Shown here: positions 39,484-47,911 of the stretch, one piece after another | How the letters are laid out: every line of letters starts with the position of its first letter | Numbering within the stretch: position 1 is the stretch's first letter | Assembly (NCBI RefSeq): GCF_030010625.1 | Contig: NZ_JASCXN010000019.1 | Location: 1 to 64,000 of the forward strand | DNA from: Streptomyces sp. CC208A | Lineage (GTDB): Bacteria > Actinomycetota > Actinomycetes > Streptomycetales > Streptomycetaceae | DNA: 64,000 bases | Direction: 5' to 3' | Notes under the pieces: generated by a model | The model's database searches: none | What the model was told of the DNA's origin: nothing | Seen by the model: the letters and a program-made list of their open reading frames with translations, nothing else | Position numbers and translations under genes: made by a program

Positions 39484-40647
39484 GTGAGCACATCCCTGGA
39501 CGGCGGTCGGCCCCGGCCGCCGCAGACGACGGTCCCCGTCCCGACCCCGGCGAGCCGGCGCAGGACGCGGGAGAGACTCGCCGAGCTGCGCGGCCCCGCG
39601 GTGCCGCCGCGCCCGCTGGACGCGCGGGCGCTGGCCGCGCTGGCCGCGAACCCGGGGTGCCGCCGCCGGGCGCTGCTCGACGGCGCCGGGGTCGACAAGG
39701 GGGCGCTCGCCTCGCGGCTCGGCTCGCCCGCGCCGTTCGGCCAGTCGCAGTTCGCGATCGTGCGGGGCAACAGCTTCGAGGCGAAGGTGAAGGCGGACGG
39801 CGGGCGTGAACTGCTGCGCCTGTGCGGCGTCGAGGACCCGGGGGCCGTCTCCGTACCCGACCTGGCGGCGTCCGGTCCTGAGGGGCGGACCGCGCGGACG
39901 GCGCTGGCGCTGCGCGAGGCGACCGCGGCCGGCGGGTGGACGCTGCTCGACCATCCGCTGCTGACGCTGGAGGTGGCCGGTTCGCCGGTGCACCTGGAGC
40001 CGGACGCGGTGGTGGTGGACCCGGCCGGGCGGTGGACGGTCGTGGAGATCAAGTCGTTCCCGATGGTGGACGGGGCGGCGGACGCGGCGAAGGTGGGGGC
40101 GGCGGCCCGGCAGGCGGCCGTGTACGTACTGGCGCTCGAACGGGTGGCGGCGCTCACCGAGGGCGCCGAGGTCGGCCACACGGTGCTCCTCGTCTGCCCG
40201 AAGGACTTCTCGAACCTGCCGGCGGGGTCCTTGGTGGACGTGCGCAAGCAGCGGGCGGTCACCCGGCGGCAGTTGGAGCGGCTGACCCGGATCGACGAGA
40301 TCGCCGGGGCCCTGCCGGAGGGGCTGAGCTTCGACGTGGAGGGCTGCTCGGCGCAGGAGTTGGCGGCGGCCGTCGAGGCGGTGCCGCACGCCTACGCGCC
40401 GGAGTGCCTGGCCGCCTGCGAGCTGGGCTTCCACTGCCGGGCGCGGGCCCGGGAGGCGGACGCGGTGCAGGCCCTGGGCCGGTCGGTGCGGGGCGAGCTC
40501 GGCGGGCTGACCACGGTCGGCGCGGTGCTCGCCGCCGCGCGCGGCGAGCACGGCGACGCGGAGGACCCGGCGGTGGCGGCGCTGCGCCGGGCCCGGGCGC
40601 TGCGGCAGGAGGCGCTGACCGAAGCGGAGGCCGCCGCATGTCGCTGA
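39484..40647 (+). CDS. Cas4/RecB-like nuclease with predicted iron-sulfur cluster (387 aa)
   Basis: The sequence has the PD-(D/E)xK core: Glu99 in GNSFE, Asp174 in LEPDAVVV, Glu188-x-Lys190 in VVEIKSF and Gln210-xxx-Tyr214 in RQAAVYVLAL, the Cas4/AddB-style QxxxY motif. Cys59, Cys308, Cys312 and Cys318 (CLAACELGFHC) have the one-plus-three spacing of a nuclease-associated 4Fe-4S site. It is not next to CRISPR. GTG at 39484 opens a gene coupled to the unknown gene at 40638 and the helicase at 42224. Confidence 0.85.
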   Translation: MSTSLDGGRPRPPQTTVPVPTPASRRRTRERLAELRGPAVPPRPLDARALAALAANPGCRRRALLDGAGVDKGALASRLGSPAPFGQSQFAIVRGNSFEAKVKADGGRELLRLCGVEDPGAVSVPDLAASGPEGRTARTALALREATAAGGWTLLDHPLLTLEVAGSPVHLEPDAVVVDPAGRWTVVEIKSFPMVDGAADAAKVGAAARQAAVYVLALERVAALTEGAEVGHTVLLVCPKDFSNLPAGSLVDVRKQRAVTRRQLERLTRIDEIAGALPEGLSFDVEGCSAQELAAAVEAVPHAYAPECLAACELGFHCRARAREADAVQALGRSVRGELGGLTTVGAVLAAARGEHGDAEDPAVAALRRARALRQEALTEAEAAACR

Positions 40648-42227
40648 TCGCGCACCTGGCCCGGATGGAGGCCGTGGAGGCGGGCCGGGCGCAGCCCCTG
40701 GCGACCGTCCGGCACCGGCACCTCTCCGCGCGGCCGCTCGTCCTCGTGCCGCTGACCACCGCCGGCGAGGCGGGCGCCCCGCTGGGCGCCCTGGTCGGCA
40801 CCGACCCGGAGGAGCCCCGGCTCCTGGTGGTGCCTCAGCCCCGGGACCGGGAGCTGCGGTTCGCGTTCCTCGCCGAGCTGGCCGAGGAGGTGCTGCCGTA
40901 CGTCGACGCGTACACGGGCGAGGTCGAGCTGGTGGAGAAGAACCAGACCGACCCGGAGACCGGGAAGAAGGCCAGGGTCGAGGTCGAACTGTGCGCGGAC
41001 GCACCGCAGTTGATCGTGCCGAGCCGGGCCGGTGTCGAGTACGTACGGCTCCTGGGGCGATCGATGCGGTTCCGGCGCACCGCCGAGCAGGACCCCGACA
41101 CGCCGCATCCGGCGCCGCCGCGCGTGCCGCTGCTCGGCCGCTGGCTGACGCATTACGGCGAGCGGGCCCGGGTGCCGGGCTCCTCGCTGCTGCTCGCGGC
41201 GACCGATCTGCTGAACCGGCACTGGGCCACCGGGCAGTCGTCCCTGGAGGACCAGCACCTGGGAGCGCTGCTCGCCTGGATCGACCCGCCGGAGGGGGAG
41301 CCCGGCGCCCGCGCGGCACACCGGGCCGAGCTGGGCCGGGACGAGCGGGGGCAGTTGCTCTGTCCGCCCGCGGGGCCCGCGACCGACCCGGCCTTCGACA
41401 ACCAGCTCCTGGCGCCGGCGATCGAGGCGTACGACCGGGCCCGGCTGGCCGTCGGCGCCGCCGAGGACGGCGAGGCGGCCGAGGCGGCCCTCGCCGTCCT
41501 GCACCGGGCCGAGCGGGAGGTCCGGCGGCTCGTCGTCTCCCAGCTGGAGCCGACCTGGTACGCGACCTGGCGGGCGCTCGGCCTGCTGCGGGCACTGCCC
41601 GAGGGGTCCCGGGTCGCCGAGCGGTGGACCCGCGACCGCTGGTCCTTCACCGCCCACCGGGACCGGATCGCCGCCGGGGAGCCGCCGCAGCCGCGCCGCG
41701 ACGACGCCGTGACGGCCGCCGCCAAGCTCGCCGCGCGCGAGCAGGCGCAGGGGCAGCTGGACGCCCAGGAGGCCTTGGACGATCCGCTGGTGCTCGCCGG
41801 GCGGCGGCTGGCGGGCGAGGCGTTCACCGGCGAGGTCGTCGAGGTGACCATGGCGTGGACGGAGTCGAAGCGGCCCGCGCCGCGCCCGCTGCTCACGGTC
41901 CGCACCGAGGACCGGCCGCACCTGGACGAGGGCGTGAAGGTGTGGCGTTCACTGGACGGCAGGCCGCAGGCGGCCGAGTTCGTGTCCCGGGAGGCGGACG
42001 GCTCCCTGGTGCTCCGGCTCCTCGACAAGATGGGCCGGTCGAAGGAGCCCGCGGAGGGCACGGTGCCGGAGAAGGGCGAGCGGATCGCCTGGACCCTCTT
42101 CGAGCACGACCAGCGGGTGGGGCCGAAGCTGCCGGACCCGGAGGAGACGCCGTGGACCCACGGCGGCCCGCCGCGCACCGCCGAAGCCGAACTCCCCGAC
42201 GCCGTGACCCCCGAGGACCTGCTGTGA
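40638..42227 (+). CDS. Unknown protein of the nuclease-helicase operon (529 aa)
   Basis: ATG at 40638 overlaps the nuclease end by ten bases. Residues 1-110 are strand-rich (PLATVRHRHLSARPLVLVPLTTAGE), residues 115-420 are mixed and helical, and the last 130 residues form an OB-like beta region (VVEVTMAWTESKRPAPRPLLTVRT) with an acidic tail. No nuclease or helicase motif is present. It overlaps the helicase gene by four bases (GTGA). Its constant place between the two enzymes suggests a partner or DNA-binding subunit. Confidence 0.8.
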   Translation: MSLIAHLARMEAVEAGRAQPLATVRHRHLSARPLVLVPLTTAGEAGAPLGALVGTDPEEPRLLVVPQPRDRELRFAFLAELAEEVLPYVDAYTGEVELVEKNQTDPETGKKARVEVELCADAPQLIVPSRAGVEYVRLLGRSMRFRRTAEQDPDTPHPAPPRVPLLGRWLTHYGERARVPGSSLLLAATDLLNRHWATGQSSLEDQHLGALLAWIDPPEGEPGARAAHRAELGRDERGQLLCPPAGPATDPAFDNQLLAPAIEAYDRARLAVGAAEDGEAAEAALAVLHRAEREVRRLVVSQLEPTWYATWRALGLLRALPEGSRVAERWTRDRWSFTAHRDRIAAGEPPQPRRDDAVTAAAKLAAREQAQGQLDAQEALDDPLVLAGRRLAGEAFTGEVVEVTMAWTESKRPAPRPLLTVRTEDRPHLDEGVKVWRSLDGRPQAAEFVSREADGSLVLRLLDKMGRSKEPAEGTVPEKGERIAWTLFEHDQRVGPKLPDPEETPWTHGGPPRTAEAELPDAVTPEDLL

Positions 42228-43570
42228 CCGTGTACGACCCCGCCGTGTCCGACCCGTCCGCCGCGGCGGCGAAGGCGACGGCCGCGATCCTGGCCGACAC
42301 CCTGCACGGCACCGCGCGGGGTGTCGTCGTCGACTCCCCGCCCGGCGCGGGAAAGTCCACCCTCGTGGTGCGGGCGGCGCTCGAACTGGCCGCCGCAGGG
42401 CGCCCCTTGATGGTGGTGGCGCAGACCAACGCGCAGGTCGACGACCTGGTGCTGCGGCTCGCCGAGAAGGAGCCGGGCCTGGAGGTGGGCCGGCTGCACT
42501 CCAGCGACGGGGACCCGTACGACAAGGCGCTCGACGCGCTGGAACACGTACGGAAGTCGGCGAAGGCCGGGGACCTGGCGGGGCTGCCGGTGGTGATCTC
42601 GACGGCGGCCAAGTGGGCGCACGTGAAGAACGTGGAGCCGTGGGCGCACGCGATCGTGGACGAGGCGTACCAGATGCGTTCGGACGCGCTGCTGGCCGTG
42701 GCGGGCCTCTTCGAGCGGGCGCTGTTCGTGGGCGACCCGGGGCAGTTGGACCCGTTCTCGGTGGTCGGGGCGGAGCAGTGGGCGGGGCTTTCGTACGACC
42801 CGTCGGCGTCGGCGGTCTCCACGCTCCTCGCCCACAACCCGGAGCTGCCGCAGCACCGGCTGCCGGTCTCCTGGCGGCTGCCCGCGTCGGCGGCGCCGCT
42901 GGTGTCGGACGCCTTCTACCCGTACACGCCGTTCCGTGCCGGGACGGGTCCCGGCGACCGGCGCCTCGCCTTCGGCGTGCCCTCCGACGGCTCCGCCCCT
43001 GACCGGGTCCTCGACGAGGCCGCCGAGTCCGGCTGGGGCCTGCTTGAGCTTCCCGCCCGGCACACCCCGCGCACCGACCCGGAGGCCGTCCACGCGGTGG
43101 CCCTGGTGGTGCGGCGCCTCCTGGACCGGGGCGGCGCGGCGGTGAGCGAGCGCGCGGAGGCGCCCGTGCCGTTGACCGCCGAGCGGATCGCGGTCGGCAC
43201 CGCCCACCGCGACCAGGCGGCCGCCGTCCGCGCGGCCCTGGCGGCCGTGGGCGTGTCGGGGGTGACGGTCGACACGGCCAACCGCCTCCAGGGCCGCGAG
43301 TACGACGTCACGGTCGTCCTCCACCCCCTGTCGGGCCGCCCCGACGCCACCGCCTTCCACCTGGAGACGGGCCGGCTCTGCGTCCTGGCCTCCCGCCACC
43401 GGCACGCGTGCGTGGTCGTCTGCCGCGCCGGCGTCACCGACCTCCTGGACGAGCACCCGTCGACGGAGCCGGTCCAGCTGGGCGTCACGATGAAGTTCCC
43501 GGACGGGTGGGAGGCGAACCACGCGGTGCTGTCGCATCTGGCGGAGCACCGGGTGGGCTGGACTCCCTGA
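42224..43570 (+). CDS. SF1 helicase (448 aa)
   Basis: Walker A SPPGAGKST is at residues 38-46, motif Ia VVAQTNAQVDDL at 64-75, Walker B DEAYQ at 146-150, motif III GDPGQLDP at 170-177, motif IV SWRLP at 216-220, motif V DTANRLQGREYD at 350-361 and motif VI near 381-394. The order is that of an SF1B (Upf1/Dna2-like) helicase with no large accessory domain. It is the third gene of the operon with the iron-sulfur nuclease, a bacterial echo of Dna2-type helicase plus nuclease. Confidence 0.9.
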   Translation: MTVYDPAVSDPSAAAAKATAAILADTLHGTARGVVVDSPPGAGKSTLVVRAALELAAAGRPLMVVAQTNAQVDDLVLRLAEKEPGLEVGRLHSSDGDPYDKALDALEHVRKSAKAGDLAGLPVVISTAAKWAHVKNVEPWAHAIVDEAYQMRSDALLAVAGLFERALFVGDPGQLDPFSVVGAEQWAGLSYDPSASAVSTLLAHNPELPQHRLPVSWRLPASAAPLVSDAFYPYTPFRAGTGPGDRRLAFGVPSDGSAPDRVLDEAAESGWGLLELPARHTPRTDPEAVHAVALVVRRLLDRGGAAVSERAEAPVPLTAERIAVGTAHRDQAAAVRAALAAVGVSGVTVDTANRLQGREYDVTVVLHPLSGRPDATAFHLETGRLCVLASRHRHACVVVCRAGVTDLLDEHPSTEPVQLGVTMKFPDGWEANHAVLSHLAEHRVGWTP

Positions 43571-43584
43571 TCCGTCTCCCCGGG

Positions 43585-44220
43585 TCAGGCGGGGGCCGCG
43601 TCGGCTTCGGCCGCGTGGGTGAGGAGTTCGTCGACCGACCACTGGTCGTAGACGTGCTCGCCGTACTTGGCGGCGGTGATCCGGCCGTCCGGGGCGATCA
43701 GGAAGTCGGCGGGGAGGCCGGTCCGGCCGCCGGGCTGGGAGGCGGCCGGCAGCCGGCCGCGGCCCCGGAGCAGCCCCACGGCGGCCCTGGCCGCGCCCCG
43801 GACGATCGCGGGCCAGCCCCTCGGGTCCAGCAGGGCCCGGCGGTGGGCCTCGACGCCGAACTCCGCGTACAGCTCCTTGGCGGGGTCCGCGACCACGGCG
43901 AACGGGAGGTGGGCGACGTGCTCGCGCAGCTCCTCGGCCGGTGAGTGGAAGAGGACCACCTCCCGGACCCCGGCCCGTTCGATCTCCTCGTGGCGCAGCG
44001 CGACCGAGCGGAGGTGGAGGTTGCAGACGGGGCAGCCGGCGAAGCGCCGGAACTGCACGTGGACGGCGCGGGCGGGGTCCGGGACGGCCAGCGGCGGGCC
44101 GACGACAGGGGCGAGCGTGCGGGCGGGGACGGAGTCGCCCGGGGCGAGCCGGGAACGGGGCGCTGGCGTGCGGGACGAGGGCGTTCGGGACACGGACGTT
44201 CGGGACGAGGGCGTGGGCAT
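43585..44220 (-). CDS. Peroxiredoxin-like (AhpC/TSA-type) protein (211 aa)
   Basis: A thioredoxin-fold segment has FAGCPVCN, a CxxC active site near residue 64, followed by the typical peroxiredoxin-like ESTxLHL-type stretch and a final LIAPDGRITAAKYGEHVYDQW. These proteins reduce peroxides or disulfides. The N-terminal 30 residues are a repetitive Ser/Arg/Thr stretch, so a later start is possible. It is divergent from the TetR gene at 44299 with repeated operators between. Confidence 0.85.
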   Translation of the reverse strand: MPTPSSRTSVSRTPSSRTPAPRSRLAPGDSVPARTLAPVVGPPLAVPDPARAVHVQFRRFAGCPVCNLHLRSVALRHEEIERAGVREVVLFHSPAEELREHVAHLPFAVVADPAKELYAEFGVEAHRRALLDPRGWPAIVRGAARAAVGLLRGRGRLPAASQPGGRTGLPADFLIAPDGRITAAKYGEHVYDQWSVDELLTHAAEADAAPA

Positions 44221-44240
44221 GGGTCACCTTTCCCTGGAGC

Positions 44241-44285
44241 CGTAGGTGTACGGCGTACTCCTAAGACCGTAGGCGTAGGGCGTAC
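44241..44285. promoter_or_regulatory. Repeated operator between TetR and peroxiredoxin-like genes
   Basis: CGTAGGNGTANGGCGTAC occurs at 44241-44258 and again at 44268-44285, matching at 16 of 18 positions and offset by 27 bp. It lies in the 78-bp divergent gap, so the TetR protein probably binds it to control itself and the peroxiredoxin-like gene. Confidence 0.78.
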
Positions 44286-44298
44286 GCTGTCAACCGCC

Positions 44299-44913
44299 AT
44301 GCCACGACCTCGCTCCCTCACCCCGGACCGGCTCGCCGCCGCCGCGCTCGCCGTCGTCGACCGCGACGGGCTCGCGGCCCTCTCCATGCGCACCGCCGCC
44401 AAGGAGCTCGGCATGAGCCCGATGGCGCTCTACCGGTACGTCTCCGACCGCGAGGAGCTGGAGCGGCTGGTGGTCGACCGGATCCTCGACCCCGTGGACA
44501 CCGCCCCGCCGCCGGGGGGCGGCCCCTGGGCCGAGCGGGTCGAGGTCATGGCGGGGCGGCTGCGCGAGGCCGTGGCCCGGCACCCGGAGGCCGTACCGCT
44601 GGCCCTCACCCACCGCCACCGCTCCCCCGTCGGGCTGCGCTGGTCGGAGACGGTGCTCGGCATCCTCGCCGAGGCGGGCGTCGAAGGGCCCCGGCGTGTG
44701 GTCGCCCTGCGGGCGCTGCACGGGTACATGACCGGGGCGATCCAGCTGGAGCACCGGGGGCCGCTCGCCGGACCGGGCACGGAGACGATCGCCGCGCTGC
44801 CCGAGGACCGTTTCCCGCTGCTCACCGCGACGGCCAGGGACGCCCGCGGGGTCACCGCCGACGAGGAGTTCTTCGGCGGGCTCCGCCTGCTGCTGCGGGG
44901 GCTCGGCGGCTGA
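44299..44913 (+). CDS. TetR-family regulator (204 aa)
   Basis: Residues 8-55 hold the TetR HTH (LTPDRLAAAALAVVDRDGLAALSMR, then LGMSPMALYRYVSDREEL). The C-terminal helical domain binds an unknown ligand. It is divergent from the peroxiredoxin-like gene and separated by duplicate operator-like sequences. A local repressor role over both genes is likely. Confidence 0.9.
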   Translation: MPRPRSLTPDRLAAAALAVVDRDGLAALSMRTAAKELGMSPMALYRYVSDREELERLVVDRILDPVDTAPPPGGGPWAERVEVMAGRLREAVARHPEAVPLALTHRHRSPVGLRWSETVLGILAEAGVEGPRRVVALRALHGYMTGAIQLEHRGPLAGPGTETIAALPEDRFPLLTATARDARGVTADEEFFGGLRLLLRGLGG

Positions 44914-45000
44914 GACGGGCGGTGGGGCGGTCTTGCGGGGCGCGGGACAATGGGGGTGGTCCGGGGGTCCGGGCCGTGCGCGTGCGAGGAGGAGCGAGCG

Positions 45001-45357
45001 ATGGCGGAACCCGCGGAGCGGAGCGGACAGCGGCGGCTGCGGCCGGCGCCCCTGGTCTTCGAGCCTGCCGAGGCGACCGCCGACCCGGAGCACTTCTTCG
45101 ACCTGGAGTCCATCGAGGACCCGAAGGAGCTGCTGTCCCGGGCGACCGAGCTGACCCTCGCCTTCCGGGCGGCGACGGACCGCGCGATCGAGTTCCAGGC
45201 GGTCGCGGCGGCCCAGCTCACCGACCCGAAGCGGTTCGACCGCCTGACGGCGGCGGACGTGGCCGAGCGGGCGGCGTGGACCGAGGACTACGCGCGGAAG
45301 ATGATCGAGTTCGGACGGGACCTGATCCGCACGAACGGGCGGCCCGCGGAGGACTGA
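45001..45357 (+). CDS. Small conserved hypothetical protein (118 aa)
   Basis: ATG at 45001 is preceded by AGGAGGAG. The helical acidic protein has EDPKELLSRATELTLAFRAATDRAIEFQAVAAAQLTDPKRFDRLT and a C-terminal DRGDLIRTNG-like end. This resembles a small Streptomyces family of unknown function. It is a single-gene unit downstream of the TetR gene. No motif gives a role. Confidence 0.72.
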   Translation: MAEPAERSGQRRLRPAPLVFEPAEATADPEHFFDLESIEDPKELLSRATELTLAFRAATDRAIEFQAVAAAQLTDPKRFDRLTAADVAERAAWTEDYARKMIEFGRDLIRTNGRPAED

Positions 45358-45536
45358 CGGGCCGGGGGCGGCGCCGGCCGGGGGTGGGTCCGGCAGGTCT
45401 GCGCGCAGCCCGACGGAACAACCGTTCGGCATATGCGGAGCGCACGATACTCCTCCGGTCGCGGCCCCGTCCGGGTTTCCCGGAGTTTTCCGGAACTCCC
45501 GGCGTCCGTTCCGTCACCGCCGGTAGACCTGTCTCC

Positions 45537-46178
45537 ATGACGACGACGAGCTGGCTGCGCGACGAGACCCCGTACGACGTCTTCCGCTTCCTGCGGACGG
45601 GTGAGGAGGACCGGTACCAGACCGCCCGGGTGACCGGCGAGGGCGCCGCCTGGCTGGCCTCGGCCGCCGGCGGGGAGCCGGGGGCGGCGCTGGCGCGCTG
45701 GGAGGCGCGGCCGGAGTGCCCGGCGGTGCTGCCCTGCGGGACGGTCTTCGACGTCGTGAACGTGGACCCGGTCTTCGGGCGGCGGATGCTGGACCGGCTG
45801 TGGGAGGAGGGCCCCGGCTCCGGGCCCGTGGCGGCGCACCGGGGGCGGATGCTGCTCTTCGCCGCGCCGGGCACCGCCCAGCGGCTGCCCGCGCTGCTCG
45901 ACTGGGAGGAGTGGGGCGATGCCGTGCCGCGACCGCTCTGTCACGGCACGGGCGACGCGGTGACCGTGCCGCCGCTGGCCCCGGCGGGGCAGGAGTCCTC
46001 CGAGCCGCGCTGGCTGGTCGCCCCGGACACCCGGAACCCCTGGCTGCCGGGGCCCGAGGTGATGCTGTGGGCCTGTGTACGGGCGGCCCGGGCGGTTTCC
46101 GCCGCCGACGTGCGGGTATCGATTTTTGCTCCCGCCGCTCAGGGTGCTAATGTCTACGACGTCAGCAGGCGCCGCTAG
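45537..46178 (+). CDS. Primase/polymerase-like protein (213 aa)
   Basis: The sequence matches Streptomyces proteins annotated as bifunctional DNA primase/polymerase: GAAWLASAAGGEPGAALARWEARPECPAVLPCGTVFDVVNV, then GPVAAHRGRMLLFAAPGTAQRLPALLDWEEWG and a WLVAPDTRNPWLPGPEV end. It is the best of three related proteins in this window. The last ten bases overlap the tRNA-Lys gene at 46169, so the tRNA promoter lies within this coding region. The catalytic status is unknown. Confidence 0.82.
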   Translation: MTTTSWLRDETPYDVFRFLRTGEEDRYQTARVTGEGAAWLASAAGGEPGAALARWEARPECPAVLPCGTVFDVVNVDPVFGRRMLDRLWEEGPGSGPVAAHRGRMLLFAAPGTAQRLPALLDWEEWGDAVPRPLCHGTGDAVTVPPLAPAGQESSEPRWLVAPDTRNPWLPGPEVMLWACVRAARAVSAADVRVSIFAPAAQGANVYDVSRRR

Positions 46179-46242
46179 CTCAGTTGGTTAGAGCAGCTGA
46201 CTCTTAATCAGCGGGTCCGGGGTTCGAGTCCCTGGCGGCGCA
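46169..46242 (+). tRNA. tRNA-Lys(CTT), copy 1
   Basis: The 74-nt cloverleaf has acceptor GCGCCGC paired with GCGGCGC, D-arm GCTC/GAGC, anticodon stem GCTGA/TCAGC with loop CTCTTAA (anticodon CTT at 46203-46205), T-arm with TTCGAGT and discriminator A. CCA is not encoded. It is identical to the copies at 54115 and 59368. Confidence 0.96.
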
Positions 46243-46250
46243 CAGACACG

Positions 46251-46280
46251 GAAGGCCCCTCGCGGAAGCGGGGGGCCTTC
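46251..46280 (+). terminator. Terminator of tRNA-Lys copy 1
   Basis: GAAGGCCCCTCGC and GCGGGGGGCCTTC pair over 13 bp (one G-U) around GGAA. Confidence 0.88.
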
Positions 46281-46302
46281 TGCATGTCGCCGCACCTGAA
46301 GG

Positions 46303-47619
46303 TCAGGCCGGGGACGGCGGGGTGATCTTCACCGTCCAGACGCCCGCCTCGCTGCGGTCCACGACCTCGACCCGGACGCCCGTGCCGGGCACGGTGAGCC
46401 GCTCGCCCACCTCCAGCGGCGCGTCCGCGAGCGGCGGGTAGACCGAGCGCTCCCAGCACGCCTCGGTGGCCGGGTGGCCGTCGACGACCTCGACCGGTCC
46501 GCCGCCGGAGGGCGTGCCGGCCCGGACCCGGTAGACGAGGACGCCCTCGGTGCAGGTGTCGGCGTCGTTGCCGGTGGCGGCGCGGGCCTCGACCGCGAGG
46601 ACGCTGTCCGGGCCCGTGCGGACGACGGCGAGCCGGGTGGAGCGCGCGGCGGGGGTCGCCGGGGCGGCGGAGACGGGCTCCAGGGCGACCAGGCGCGGCT
46701 CGCCGCCCTGGACGCAGGTCACCTGGGAGCGGTCGAGCCAGCCCAGTTTCCACTTGTGCCAGCCGAAGGGGTCGGGGGCGAGTCCGAACTGGCTGCCCAT
46801 GAGGTCCCAGTCGCCCACGTGGGTGTCCCAGTCGCCCTTGCCGTCGAGGGGCCTGCGGTAGAGGTCGGGCAGGTCGAAGACGTGCCCGGTCTCGTGGGCG
46901 AGGACGTTCCGGTCCGGCGGGTGCCGCTCGAAGACCGTGACGACGCGCCGGATCCGCGCGCCGTCCGCCTCCAGCGGCCGCTCCAGGTTGACCACCTTGG
47001 TGGCGTCCGAGTCCACGCCGGGCGCGTCCGGGTCGGCGACCAGGTAGACGATGTCGTACCGGGAGAAGTCCACGGAGTCGTCGGCCGCGGCGATCGCGTC
47101 CTTCAGGTACGCGGCCCGCTTCCCGGCGTCCCAGTCACGCCGTATGTCGTAGTCCGTGGACGGGCGGGGCATCGGCGTCCAGTCGGCGCGGGGGTGCGGG
47201 TGCAGGGTGAAGCGTCCGTAGGAGGCCCGCCGGAAGAACTCGGTGGTGGCCGGGAAGTGGTCGGCGGCCAGCTCCTCCGGCGTGGTCAGCGGGGTGGCGT
47301 CCGGGAAGGACAGGAAGATCATGACCGCGTCGAGGGAGCGCTCGGGCCGCGGGTAGGAGCCGTTCCAGCTGTCGAGGCCGAGCGAGTGGTGCGCGGCGGT
47401 ACGGGGCAGGGCGCAGGGGCCGGCCGAGGGCGCGGCCGCGGCGGGCCCGGCGACCAGGCCGGTGGCCGCGAGCGCGGCGAGAGCGGTGAGCGAGGCGGCT
47501 CCGGCGCGCAGCCGGGAGCGCTCCACTCCCCCGGGTGGCTGCTGACCCTCCACGTGGACCTCCGGTTCGCGAGTGCGGGACACCTCCACCACCTTGTGAT
47601 GGTTCGCGGTGTTTCGCAT
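46303..47619 (-). CDS. Secreted M6-type metalloprotease (438 aa)
   Basis: A signal peptide (about residues 40-65, ending AGPAAAAPSA) precedes a mature enzyme. The HETGHVFDLPD zinc motif and a later LMGSQFGLAPDPFG stretch mark an immune-inhibitor-A-like peptidase (M6). The N-terminal 35 residues before the signal are long and polar, so the real start may be further in; a GTG near 47525 is an alternative. It lies between tRNA-Lys copy 1 and the GGDEF-EAL gene. The substrates are unknown. Confidence 0.85.
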   Translation of the reverse strand: MRNTANHHKVVEVSRTREPEVHVEGQQPPGGVERSRLRAGAASLTALAALAATGLVAGPAAAAPSAGPCALPRTAAHHSLGLDSWNGSYPRPERSLDAVMIFLSFPDATPLTTPEELAADHFPATTEFFRRASYGRFTLHPHPRADWTPMPRPSTDYDIRRDWDAGKRAAYLKDAIAAADDSVDFSRYDIVYLVADPDAPGVDSDATKVVNLERPLEADGARIRRVVTVFERHPPDRNVLAHETGHVFDLPDLYRRPLDGKGDWDTHVGDWDLMGSQFGLAPDPFGWHKWKLGWLDRSQVTCVQGGEPRLVALEPVSAAPATPAARSTRLAVVRTGPDSVLAVEARAATGNDADTCTEGVLVYRVRAGTPSGGGPVEVVDGHPATEACWERSVYPPLADAPLEVGERLTVPGTGVRVEVVDRSEAGVWTVKITPPSPA

Positions 47620-47911
47620 GTTTCCGCTGCCCCGGTCGGGTGAGGGGGCGGCACCGGGGTGACGCGGGCCGGACAGACTCCAGCTCACGGAAAGTCACAT
47701 TCGGTCAGCCCGCCGCCGCCATGGGTCAGACCCGGGCGTGAACGGTCGCGAGGGTGGCGCGCGGTGGTCATCCTCACACCCGCCGGAGCCCCGGCAGACC
47801 GCCCAGGAGCTGGAACGCTCGCCCGGCAGGGCTCTATGATCGGCACACTTCGTCCCAGGCCGACCATCCCGACCACATGTGAACGGCCCCTCTGCACAAC
47901 GGGAGTGAGCG

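Noticed and set aside
41153..44227. A 1024-residue open frame on the minus strand
   Set aside because: It overlaps the helicase and unknown gene in antisense and has Arg/Gly/Ser composition without motifs.
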